From NCBI RefSeq assembly GCF_036227105.1, contig NZ_CP109434.1:7536501-7600500 (forward strand): a DNA stretch of 64,000 bases, given 5' to 3'. The stretch comes from Amycolatopsis sp. NBC_01488. Its GTDB lineage: Bacteria > Actinomycetota > Actinomycetes > Mycobacteriales > Pseudonocardiaceae. Positions 56,162-63,578 of this stretch are shown here, piece by piece (position 1 is the first letter of the stretch; each line of letters begins with the position of its first letter). The notes under the pieces are model-generated. The model did no database searches. It saw only the letters and a program-made list of their open reading frames with translations, and had not been told where the DNA came from. A program made the translations under genes and the position numbers.

Positions 56162-56192
56162 ACGCTAGACGTTGACGTCCGCGTCAAGGCAA
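56162..56192 (-). promoter_or_regulatory. MerR-type promoter of the merR-trxA operon
   Basis: On the minus strand, TTGCCT (56192-56187) and TAGCGT (56167-56162) are separated by 19 bases, the long spacer typical of MerR-activated promoters. The inverted repeat TTGACG-cgga-CGTCAA (56187-56172) sits between and across them. The predicted start of transcription coincides with the ATG at 56154. Confidence 0.7.
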
Positions 56193-56196
56193 GTTC

Positions 56197-56670
56197 CTAC
56201 GTGTCCGCTCCGCGGAAGTCTTCCGGAGACACGGAGTCGAGGAACTCGCGGAACTTCTCGACCTCGTCCTCCTGCTCGTCCGGGATGATCAGGCCCGCCT
56301 CCTCCAGCACCGCGTCCACGGCGTGGATGGGGACGCCGATCCGCAGGGCCAGCGCGACCGAGTCGCTCGGCCGGGCGGACACCCGGATGTCGCCGTCGAA
56401 CACGAGCTCCGCGAAGAACGTGCCTTCCTTGAGGTCGGTGATGACGACCTGCTCGAGCTCCCGGCCGAGTGCCCCGATGACCTCTTTCAGCAGGTCATGC
56501 GTGAGCGGACGGGCCGGCCGGACTCCCTGTTGCTCCAAGGCGATGGCGGTGGCTTCGACCGAGCCGATCCAGATCGGCAGGTACCGTTCACCCTCGGTCT
56601 CCCGCAGCAACAAGATCGGCTGATTCGCGGGCAGCTCGACCCGCACACCGACGACGCGCATCTCGCTCAT
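56197..56670 (-). CDS. DUF151 bifunctional-nuclease-domain protein
   Basis: A 157-residue Rv1829-like protein: MSEMRVVGVRVELPANQPILLLRETEGERYLPIWIGSVEATAIALEQQGV and TFFAELVFDGDIRVSARPSDSVALALRIGVPIHA are the DUF151 core. The plant founder has DNase and RNase activity; bacterial function is not clear. ATG at 56670 has GGGAGGCGAAG upstream. It lies between the FtsR-like and Rv1830-like MerR genes, the mycobacterial order, with a TetR/trxA/merR insertion following. Confidence 0.9.
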   Translation of the reverse strand: MSEMRVVGVRVELPANQPILLLRETEGERYLPIWIGSVEATAIALEQQGVRPARPLTHDLLKEVIGALGRELEQVVITDLKEGTFFAELVFDGDIRVSARPSDSVALALRIGVPIHAVDAVLEEAGLIIPDEQEDEVEKFREFLDSVSPEDFRGADT

Positions 56671-56886
56671 CGGGCTTCGCCTCCCTCTCGTGCACACGGG
56701 CCCAAACGCTGGAACGGCTCGACGCCGCCACTGCCGACGCTACCCGTCATCCCTGCGCTGTGCTCGCTGTCGAGACTATCTCGGTTCGCCTGCCGCAAAC
56801 CCTTGCCTTCACGGTACGGCATGCGGCACCGAACATTCAGTCATTGACATGGGACCGCAAAGAGGATCTCACTGCCCCGTTACGGC

Positions 56887-57633
56887 TCAACACCCCGTGA
56901 CGCCGCGGATTCCCGCCTTGACGAGGAGCGTGTGGAGGGTCACGGACAGTGCCGCGAGCTCGCGGACGACCTCGTCCGCCCTCGACTTCGCTTCCGGGTC
57001 ACGGTGCCGATACACCGGTGTCACGATCTGCTCCAGCAACCCGACCTCGCGGTCGGCCGCGGCGCGGAAGGCACGCAGGTGTCTCGGCTCGATACCGAAT
57101 TCGGTCATCGCCTTCACCGTCCGCGCGACCAGCACCGCGTCGGGGTCGAAGAACCCCGCGGGACCGGACCGGACGAGGCCGTACTGCTGCAGCTCGGCCA
57201 GCGCCGGCGCGTCGATGCCGGCCCGCTCCAGAAGCTCCTCCTGGGTCAGGCGCAGCTCCTTGCCGGCGGCGAAGTCCTCCGCCACCGGCAGGCCGACGTT
57301 GTCCGCCGGGGCGTCGATCGGTACCAGCCGGCGCGGCGGGCGGGGCAGGGCCGCGGCGGGCTCGGCGCCCGAATCCGCCGCGTCCAGCTGCTCCTTGATG
57401 ACCTTCAACGGGAGGTAGTGGTCCCGCTGGGCGGCCAGGACGAACCGCAGGCGCTCCACGTCCGCCGCGGCGAACTGCCGGTACCCCGAAGCCGTCCGGC
57501 CCGGTTGGACCAGGCCTTCCGCTTCGAGGAACCGGATCTTGGAGATGGTGACATCGGGGAAGTCCCCGCGCAGCTGCGCGAGTACCGCCCCGATGCTCAG
57601 TCCGTGGTTCTGTGGCCGCCCGGCCGCCGTCAC
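56887..57633 (-). CDS. ftsR: FtsR-like MerR-family regulator
   Basis: A 248-residue MerR-like protein with N-terminal SIGAVLAQLRGDFPDVTISKIRFLEAEGLVQPGRTASGYRQFAAADVERLRFVLAAQRDHYLPLKVIKEQLDA and a C-terminal second helical domain (LTQEELLERAGIDAPALAELQQYGLV). It is the counterpart of corynebacterial FtsR and mycobacterial Rv1828, directly downstream of the FHA-protein gene as in those genomes. FtsR activates ftsZ in Corynebacterium. GTG start overlaps the garA stop by 4 bases. Confidence 0.9.
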   Translation of the reverse strand: MTAAGRPQNHGLSIGAVLAQLRGDFPDVTISKIRFLEAEGLVQPGRTASGYRQFAAADVERLRFVLAAQRDHYLPLKVIKEQLDAADSGAEPAAALPRPPRRLVPIDAPADNVGLPVAEDFAAGKELRLTQEELLERAGIDAPALAELQQYGLVRSGPAGFFDPDAVLVARTVKAMTEFGIEPRHLRAFRAAADREVGLLEQIVTPVYRHRDPEAKSRADEVVRELAALSVTLHTLLVKAGIRGVTGC

Positions 57634-58100
57634 TGCGCCCCCTGGCCCCCGTGACCCGGGCCGGTCAGGAAGACCAGGCGGAACTTCCCGATCTGCACCT
57701 CGTCGCCCCCGGCGAGGACGGCCTGGTCGACCGGCTCGCGGTTGACGTAGGTGCCGTTGAGGCTGCCGACGTCGATGACGACGAACTCGCCGCCCTCACG
57801 CCGGAACTCGGCGTGCCGGCGGGAGACCGTGACGTCGTCGAGGAAGATGTCGCTGTCCGGGTGCCGCCCGGCGCTGGTGGTGTCGCGGTCGAGCAGGAAC
57901 CGCGAACCCGCGTTGGGCCCGCGCTTCACGACCAGCAGGGCCGAACCGGGCGGCAGGGCGTCGACGCCCTGGACCGGTGCCTCCGCGGCCGGGGCGGACT
58001 CGTGGCCTTCGGCTTCGGCCAGGAAGTCGGCCCGGAAGACAGAGGTCCGCTCCGGAGACTGCTCCGGGGGAACGCCGCCGGGCCCGTCGTTCGTGCTCAC
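57630..58100 (-). CDS. garA: FHA-domain regulator GarA/OdhI
   Basis: Inhibitor of 2-oxoglutarate dehydrogenase and glutamate dehydrogenase, switched off by Ser/Thr kinases. The 156-residue protein has a disordered N-terminus with the phosphorylation region PERTSVFRADFLAE and an FHA domain (VVKRGPNAGSRFLLDRDTTSAGRHPDSDIFLDDVTVSRRHAEF; GSLNGTYVNREPV). In mycobacterial GarA the site reads ETTS; here it is ERTS, so the first Thr (PknG site) is Arg18 and only Thr19 remains. GGAGGA lies 9 bases before the GTG at 58100. Confidence 0.95.
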   Translation of the reverse strand: MSTNDGPGGVPPEQSPERTSVFRADFLAEAEGHESAPAAEAPVQGVDALPPGSALLVVKRGPNAGSRFLLDRDTTSAGRHPDSDIFLDDVTVSRRHAEFRREGGEFVVIDVGSLNGTYVNREPVDQAVLAGGDEVQIGKFRLVFLTGPGHGGQGAQ

Positions 58101-58237
58101 CTGAGCTCTCCTCCACACATGCTGTGTTGCCTAGTACTCAAGAACGTGTAGCTGCCAACGTACCGTGCCTGATCGATTCTCCGAGCCCCGGCTCCCCGAA
58201 CCGGCGCAGTGCCGGTCCGGGCGGCCCGGAGCGCGGC

Positions 58238-58624
58238 TCAGCCCTTGGTCAGGGCGTCGTACGCCTCGGCTTCGAGCAGCGCTTCGAGCCCCGCCGGGTC
58301 GTCGAGACGGATCTCGATCAGCCAGCCCTCGCCGTAGGGGTCGCTGTTGATCAGCTCGGGCGAGTCGGCGACGGCGTCGTTGACCGCGACGACCTCCCCG
58401 TCGACCGGCGCGAACAGCTCGGACACGCTCTTCGTCGACTCGACCTCGCCGAAGACGTCGCCCGCGCTCACCTGGCGGCCGACCTCGGGCAGGTCGACGA
58501 ACACGACGTCGCCGAGCTGGTCCTGCGCGTACTCGGTGATGCCGACGCGGACGAGGGTGTCCTCGCCGCGGGTGGCGACCCACTCGTGTTCCTCGGTGTA
58601 GCGAAGCTCTTCAGGAGCGGACAC
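58238..58624 (-). CDS. gcvH: glycine cleavage system H protein
   Basis: Lipoyl carrier of the glycine cleavage complex. The 128-residue protein has RYTEEHEWV, VGITEYAQDQLGDVVFVDLPEVG and the lipoylation site GEVESTKSVSELFAPV (Lys65). GTG start. It lies 137 bases upstream of garA, as in mycobacteria. No riboswitch is seen in front of it, unlike gcvP. Confidence 0.96.
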   Translation of the reverse strand: MSAPEELRYTEEHEWVATRGEDTLVRVGITEYAQDQLGDVVFVDLPEVGRQVSAGDVFGEVESTKSVSELFAPVDGEVVAVNDAVADSPELINSDPYGEGWLIEIRLDDPAGLEALLEAEAYDALTKG

Positions 58625-58725
58625 CGCCGGTCCCCTTTCATGCCCTCACTGGCGAAAACGTGCTGGGCGAAGTCTTACACCCACACGGCGCAGCCGCCGG
58701 GCACGCCCCGGGAAAGGGGTCGCGC

Positions 58726-59346
58726 TCAGTCGTCATCGGCGCCGCGCAGCGCGGCGCGGGCCTGCACGACGTAGAGCACGCCCGACCAGACGTAGAGGAC
58801 CCCGCCCCAGATGGTGAAGGCGTACCCGATCGGCCGGGCGACCGCGGCGACGTCCGAGCCGCCCTGCGCGAGCAGCAGGAACGGGAAGGCGTACATCAGC
58901 ACGAACGTCGCGCCCTTGCCGATGTAGGTCACCTCGGGCGGGGCGAAGCCGCGGCGGCGCAGGGTCAGCACGCAGACGCCGAGCACGGCCTCGCGCAGCA
59001 CCAGCGGCACCACGACCCACCAGGGGATGATGTCGCGGACCAGGAACGCGATGAGCGTCGCGAGGATGTAGAGCCGGTCGGCCGCCGGGTCGAGGAGCCG
59101 GCCCAGCCGGGACATCTGGTTGAGCCAGCGGGCCAGCTTGCCGTCGAGCCAGTCGGTCAGCGCACTGAAGACCAGCAGGGCGAGCGCCCAGCCGTCCTCC
59201 CGCGGCCCCAGCAGCAGCCACAGGAACACCGGCACGCCGGCCAGCCGCAGCAGCGACAGCATGTTGGGGACGTTGAAGGCCTGCTTCAGCAGGGACGGCT
59301 CGGCGGCGCTCGCCTGAGCGGCGGGTTCGGGTGCGGCGGTGCTCAC
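58726..59346 (-). CDS. CDP-alcohol phosphatidyltransferase (PgsA-like)
   Basis: Membrane enzyme that transfers a phosphatidyl group from CDP-diacylglycerol to an alcohol, probably glycerol-3-phosphate. The 206-residue protein has five or six helices and a complete CDP-OH-P motif, DWLDGKLAR-N8-GRLLDPAAD, with Asp65, Asp68, Gly69, Ala72, Arg73, Gly82, Asp86 and Asp90. Mycobacteria also carry a pgsA homologue (pgsA2) a few genes before gcvH. The acceptor cannot be assigned by eye. Confidence 0.9.
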   Translation of the reverse strand: MSTAAPEPAAQASAAEPSLLKQAFNVPNMLSLLRLAGVPVFLWLLLGPREDGWALALLVFSALTDWLDGKLARWLNQMSRLGRLLDPAADRLYILATLIAFLVRDIIPWWVVVPLVLREAVLGVCVLTLRRRGFAPPEVTYIGKGATFVLMYAFPFLLLAQGGSDVAAVARPIGYAFTIWGGVLYVWSGVLYVVQARAALRGADDD

Positions 59347-59359
59347 CCGGCCAGCGTAG

Positions 59360-59644
59360 TCAGCAGGCGCGGCGGCGGCTCCAGCCGCGCCGCTGCAGTT
59401 CGGCGCTGCTCAGCGCCTCGGGACGGCCCCGGTAGTCGGTGCCCATCCAGCGGGTGCGGCCGGGGCGCGCCTCGAGGACGTACGGGCGCCCGCAGCACCA
59501 AACGACGCTGCTGGGGACGGTCGGCGGGCCGGCCGGGCCGGTGGTCTCGTCGGTGCTGGCTTCGGGGCTGGTCACAGCGTCGGCGTTCATCGCTCTCACG
59601 GGCTCGGGACGGGCGTCGGGGACGGGAAGCTCTTCGGCCTCCAC
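59360..59644 (-). CDS. small hypothetical protein
   Basis: A 94-residue product. The first half is acidic and Pro/Thr/Ala-rich. The second half looks folded (SSVVWCCGRPYVLEARPGRTRWMGTDYRGRPEALSSAELQRRGW). No family is recognised, and the CC pair might bind metal. The GTG at 59644 is chosen; a TTG lies one codon upstream. It is 13 bases before the PgsA-like gene on the same strand. Coding status is supported mainly by composition and position. Confidence 0.5.
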   Translation of the reverse strand: MEAEELPVPDARPEPVRAMNADAVTSPEASTDETTGPAGPPTVPSSVVWCCGRPYVLEARPGRTRWMGTDYRGRPEALSSAELQRRGWSRRRAC

Positions 59645-59904
59645 CAAGATCTTCGGCGCGCGGGGCCGGAGTGTTAACCGGCGCGGCCGGAATTAGACCG
59701 ATCGATTCTTGATGGCAGCGTGAGGTTTCGGAGCGTGAACGGAATGTTAAACGTCCATTGTGGACATTCTGCCGGCGGCCACCGGACCGGGCCGCCACCC
59801 GGCTGGAGTAATCTGCCGCACACCTGTGGGCGAGCCGGTCCACGGGCCCCGGCCCGGATGGGCCAGAATGACCGGGCCAGCCTGACCGGGGAGGAACGAT
59901 CGCG

Positions 59905-60414
59905 GTGCCCCACCCGACCACCACGAGGACGTGGCGGCCGTTGCTCGCCGCCTGCCTCGCCGTGCCCGCGCTCGCGGCCTGCTCCGCCGAGCCCGCCGCG
60001 CAGGCGCCGCCGTCGTCCACGGCCGTCACGACTTCGGCGGCTCCGGCGTCTTCGACCACCGCTCCCCCGCCGCCGCCCGCCGGCAGCAGCTCGTCCGCGC
60101 CCGCGCCGGTGACGAAGCCGGCCGGCGTGCCGCCGTCGGTGCCCGGGTCCTGCGGCACGGTGACCGCCGCCAGCGGGCTGACGCTCTACGTGTTCGACAG
60201 CGGCTCCGCCGGCGTCAGCTGCGCCGCCGCGACGAAGCTCGTCGGCGACTTCCACCGCAAGATCGCCGGGCGCCAGGGCGCCGGGTCGAACGACGCGGTG
60301 AACGAGACCGTCGACGGCTGGCTGTGCACGTCCGGGCCGCCGGCCGCCCAGGGCGGCACCACCTGCACCAAGGGCGAGCAGACGGTGTTCGCCGCCGTCG
60401 TGCCGTCCGAGTGA
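59905..60414 (+). CDS. small lipoprotein 1 of a related pair
   Basis: A 169-residue lipoprotein: signal RPLLAACLAVPALAACS with lipobox LAAC, a Ser/Thr/Pro/Ala linker to about 75, then a short domain (SCGTVTAASGLTLYVFDSGSAGVSCAAATKLVGDFHRKIAG; DGWLCTSGP; TTCTKGEQTV). The cysteine pattern C-x(27)-C-x...-C-x...-C recurs in the next gene. Surface-anchored; function unknown. The upstream 257 bases include an inverted repeat, GTCCA-TTG-TGGAC at 59751-59763, and a promoter is expected there. Confidence 0.82.
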   Translation: MPHPTTTRTWRPLLAACLAVPALAACSAEPAAQAPPSSTAVTTSAAPASSTTAPPPPPAGSSSSAPAPVTKPAGVPPSVPGSCGTVTAASGLTLYVFDSGSAGVSCAAATKLVGDFHRKIAGRQGAGSNDAVNETVDGWLCTSGPPAAQGGTTCTKGEQTVFAAVVPSE

Positions 60415-60448
60415 GCCATCCCGATCCGTTCCCGCTCCTGAAGGGCCC

Positions 60449-60850
60449 ATGAAGACACTCGCGTACCCCCTGCTGCTCGTCGCCGCTTCCGCCGTCCTGG
60501 CCGGCTGCGGCGGTGGCGACCCGGCGCCCGCCGCGCCCTCGTCCCCGGCTGCGGCGGTCCCGGCCGCGGCCGCCGCGGCGGCGTCGACCGCCCCGGGCGT
60601 GCCGTGCGGCGACGTCACCGGCGCGGGCGGCGCGAAGACGGCGGTCGTCGCGCACGGCCAGGTCGACTGCGCGGCCGCGGCGAAGCTCCTGAAGGACTAC
60701 TTCGCGAAGCTGACCCCGGCCGAGGCGGCCTCCGCCGACGGCCCCGGCCCGGTCGTCCTCGACGAGTGGACGTGCGGCAGCGGCCCGAACGACCCGGTGA
60801 CCGTCTGCTCCACCGAAGACGGCCGCCAGGTCGAGGGCACCCGCGCCTGA
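60449..60850 (+). CDS. small lipoprotein 2 of a related pair
   Basis: A 133-residue lipoprotein: signal MKTLAYPLLLVAASAVLAGCGGG with lipobox LAGC, an Ala/Pro linker, then PCGDVTGAGGAKTAVVAHGQVDCAAAAKLLKDYFAKL, WTCGSGPN and VTVCSTEDG. It shares with the preceding lipoprotein the order Cys-Gly-x-Val-Thr, Cys-Ala-Ala-Ala, Trp-x-Cys and a last Cys, and so is a diverged paralogue. The ATG is 34 bases after the first gene; both are probably one transcript. Confidence 0.82.
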   Translation: MKTLAYPLLLVAASAVLAGCGGGDPAPAAPSSPAAAVPAAAAAAASTAPGVPCGDVTGAGGAKTAVVAHGQVDCAAAAKLLKDYFAKLTPAEAASADGPGPVVLDEWTCGSGPNDPVTVCSTEDGRQVEGTRA

Positions 60851-60886
60851 CGAGCGGACCGGGACGCGAGGAGCGTCCCCGCCGGC

Positions 60887-62590
60887 TCAGCCCTTGAGGT
60901 CCGGGAAGTCCTCTTCGCGGTACTCGGTTCCCTCGGCGCGCTTCGGGTCGCTCTCGCGCCCACGCAGTTCGACGCGGCGGATCTTGCCCGAGATCGTCTT
61001 CGGCAGCTCCGCGAACTCGAGCCGCCGGATCCGCTTGTACGGCGCCAGGTGCTCGCGGCAGTACGCGAGGATCGCCTTCGCCGTGTCGGCCGTCGGCTCG
61101 TGGCCGGGCGCCAGCACGACGTACGCCTTGGGCACCGCGAGCCGGATCGGGTCGGGCGCCGGGACGACCGCCGCCTCGGCGACGGCCTCGTGCTCGATCA
61201 GCACGCTCTCCAGCTCGAACGGCGAGATCCGGTAGTCCGACGCCTTGAACACGTCGTCGGTGCGCCCGACGTAGGTGATGTAGCCGCGTTCGTCGACCGA
61301 ACCGACGTCACCGGTGTGGTAGAAGCCGCCCGCGAAGGCCGCCGACGTGCGCTCGTCGTCGCCGGCGTAGCCGGTCATCAGGCCCACCGGCCGGTGCCGC
61401 AGGTCGAGGCAGATCTCGCCTTCCGACGCCCGCTCGCCGCTGACCGGGTCGACCAGCGCCACCACGAACCCGGGCAGCGGGCGGCCCATCGAGCCGGGCA
61501 CGACGTCCTGGCCGGGCGTGTTGGCGATCTGGACGCTGCTCTCGGTCTGGCCGAAACCGTCGCGGATCGTGACGCCCCACGACTTCCGGACCTGCTCGAT
61601 CACCTCGGGATTCAGCGGCTCGCCCGCCCCGACGACCTTCTTCGGCGGGGTCTTGAGCGCCGTCAGGTCGGCCTGGATGAGCATCCGCCACACCGTCGGC
61701 GGCGCGCAGAAGCTCGTCACGCCGCACCGGTCCATCTGGGCCAGCAGCGCGCCCGCGTCGAACCGGTTGTAGTTGTAGAGGAACACCGTCGCTTCGGCGT
61801 TGAACGGGGCGAAGAAGTTGCTCCACGCGTGCTTCGCCCAGCCGGGCGAGGAGATGTTCAGGTGGACGTCGCCCGGCTCCAGCCCGATCCAGTACATCGT
61901 GGACAGGTGGCCCACCGGGTACGAGACGTGCGTGTGCTGCACCAGCTTCGGCTTCGCCGTCGTACCGGAGGTGAAGTAGAGCAGCAGCGGGTCGGCGGCC
62001 TTCGTCGGTCCGTCCGGGGCGAACTCCGGCGACTGCGCGAACGCGGCCGAGTACGGCTGCCAGCCCTCGACCGGCTCGCCGACCGCGATCCGCGTGTAGT
62101 CGCCCTCGACGCCGTCGAACTTCGGCGCGTCCACCGAGCGGACCACGACGTGCCTGGCCGCGCCGCGCTCGACGCGGTCGGTGAGGTCGGCCGGGCCGAG
62201 CAGCGTGGACGCCGGGATGATCACGGCGCCGAGCTTGATCGCGGCGAGGAACGTCTCCCACAGTTCGCCCTGGTTGCCCAGCATGAGGATCAGCCGGTCG
62301 CCGCGGCGGACGCCGAGGGTCCGCAGCCAGTTCGCCACCTGGTTGGACCGGCCGGACAGCTCCGGGTAGGTCCACCGGTTCTCGGTGCCGTCCTCCTCGA
62401 CGATCCACAGCGCGTACCGCTCGGCGTTGTCGGGATCGTGCGCGACGACGTCGAACCAGTCGATCGCCCAGTTGAACTCGTCGAGTTCCGGCCAGGCGAA
62501 GTCCCGGTACGCCGTGTCGTAGTCCTCGCGGTGGGCCTGCAGGTAGTCCCGCGCGACGCGGAACGCGTGGTGGACCTCCGAAGCGGTCAC
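60887..62590 (-). CDS. acyl-CoA synthetase (AMP-forming, medium-chain type)
   Basis: ATP-dependent activation of a carboxylic acid to acyl-CoA. The 567-residue ANL enzyme has the P-loop LYFTSGTTAKPKLVQHTH near 207-225, DGFGQTES near 340, YHTGDVGSVDERGYITYVGRTDDVFK and the A10 lysine in PKTISGKIRRVELRGRE. Similarity is closest to the ACSM/medium-chain group; the substrate is uncertain. It starts 10 bases after a crotonase gene, so the pair suggests a small fatty- or aromatic-acid degradation operon. Confidence 0.93.
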   Translation of the reverse strand: MTASEVHHAFRVARDYLQAHREDYDTAYRDFAWPELDEFNWAIDWFDVVAHDPDNAERYALWIVEEDGTENRWTYPELSGRSNQVANWLRTLGVRRGDRLILMLGNQGELWETFLAAIKLGAVIIPASTLLGPADLTDRVERGAARHVVVRSVDAPKFDGVEGDYTRIAVGEPVEGWQPYSAAFAQSPEFAPDGPTKAADPLLLYFTSGTTAKPKLVQHTHVSYPVGHLSTMYWIGLEPGDVHLNISSPGWAKHAWSNFFAPFNAEATVFLYNYNRFDAGALLAQMDRCGVTSFCAPPTVWRMLIQADLTALKTPPKKVVGAGEPLNPEVIEQVRKSWGVTIRDGFGQTESSVQIANTPGQDVVPGSMGRPLPGFVVALVDPVSGERASEGEICLDLRHRPVGLMTGYAGDDERTSAAFAGGFYHTGDVGSVDERGYITYVGRTDDVFKASDYRISPFELESVLIEHEAVAEAAVVPAPDPIRLAVPKAYVVLAPGHEPTADTAKAILAYCREHLAPYKRIRRLEFAELPKTISGKIRRVELRGRESDPKRAEGTEYREEDFPDLKG

Positions 62591-62600
62591 AGTGCCTCCT

Positions 62601-63443
62601 TCATTCGCCCTTGAACTCCGGCGGGCGACGCTCCATGAACGCCTGGACCGCTTCGCCGAGGTCCTTGCTGGGCAGGAACGCCGAGTTCCACGCCGCGACG
62701 TACCGGAGGCCGTCGGCGACCTGGCGCTCGGTGTTCGTCGCCAGTACCTGCTTCGTACCCTGCACCACGAGCGGCGGGTTCGCAGCGATCTCCCCGGCGA
62801 GTTCCCGCGCGGCCTCGAGCAGCGTCTCCTGGTCGGCGCGGACGTCGTTGACGAGGCCGATCTTCTCGGCGCGGGCCGCGTCGATGTCCTTGCCGGTCAG
62901 CGCGAGCTCTCGCAGGTGACCCTCGCCGACGATCGAGGCGAGCCGCTGGAGGCTGCCGAGGTCGGCCACGATGGCGACGCGCACCTCGCGGACGCTGAAC
63001 TTGGCGTCGGCGCTGGCCAGCCGGATGTCCGCGGCGGCGACGACGTCGACCCCACCCCCGATGCACCAGCCCGAAACCGCCGCGATGACCGGTTTGCGGC
63101 ATTCCGCGATCGAGCTGACCGCCGCCTGCAGCGACCGGACCTGGTCGAGGAACGCCGTGCGCGGCCCGGCCAGGTTGTCCCCGCCGAGCATCGGCGCCCA
63201 GTCGCCCATCATCGCCGGCAGGTCGAGGCCGTAGGAGAAGTGCTTGCCGCTGCCGGTCAGCACCACGGCCCTGACCTGCGGGTCGGCGTCCAGCGCGCGG
63301 AAGACCAGCGGCAGCTCGCGCCAGAAGTCCGGCCCCATCGCGTTGCCCTTCGACGGGCCGAGGAGCGTCACTTCGGCCACGGGGCCGGCGACGTCGACCT
63401 TGAGGGAGACGAGGTCGGGCAGACTGTCAGCAGTAGCGGTCAT
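62601..63443 (-). CDS. crotonase, dienoyl-CoA isomerase-like
   Basis: A 280-residue enoyl-CoA hydratase/isomerase-fold protein: oxyanion strands VVLTGSGKHFSYGLDLPAM and AVSGWCIGGGVDVVAAADIRLAS, then KFSVREVRVAIVADLGSLQRL, where the Glu and Asp match the acid residues of delta(3,5)-delta(2,4)-dienoyl-CoA isomerase. An auxiliary role in unsaturated fatty-acid oxidation is likely. The ATG at 63443 is chosen for normal family length. It is first of the operon with the acyl-CoA synthetase. Confidence 0.88.
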   Translation of the reverse strand: MTATADSLPDLVSLKVDVAGPVAEVTLLGPSKGNAMGPDFWRELPLVFRALDADPQVRAVVLTGSGKHFSYGLDLPAMMGDWAPMLGGDNLAGPRTAFLDQVRSLQAAVSSIAECRKPVIAAVSGWCIGGGVDVVAAADIRLASADAKFSVREVRVAIVADLGSLQRLASIVGEGHLRELALTGKDIDAARAEKIGLVNDVRADQETLLEAARELAGEIAANPPLVVQGTKQVLATNTERQVADGLRYVAAWNSAFLPSKDLGEAVQAFMERRPPEFKGE

Positions 63444-63578
63444 GGGGTCATCTTCACCCATGCCCGTGACGAGCCGCCATTGGCACGTCGTCAATTGACG
63501 CCGGTGTCACTGTGCCAACGTGGTCAGGGGATGTTTTCCTGGACACAGGTGACCACGACGCGGGGAGGACGGTGGGAC

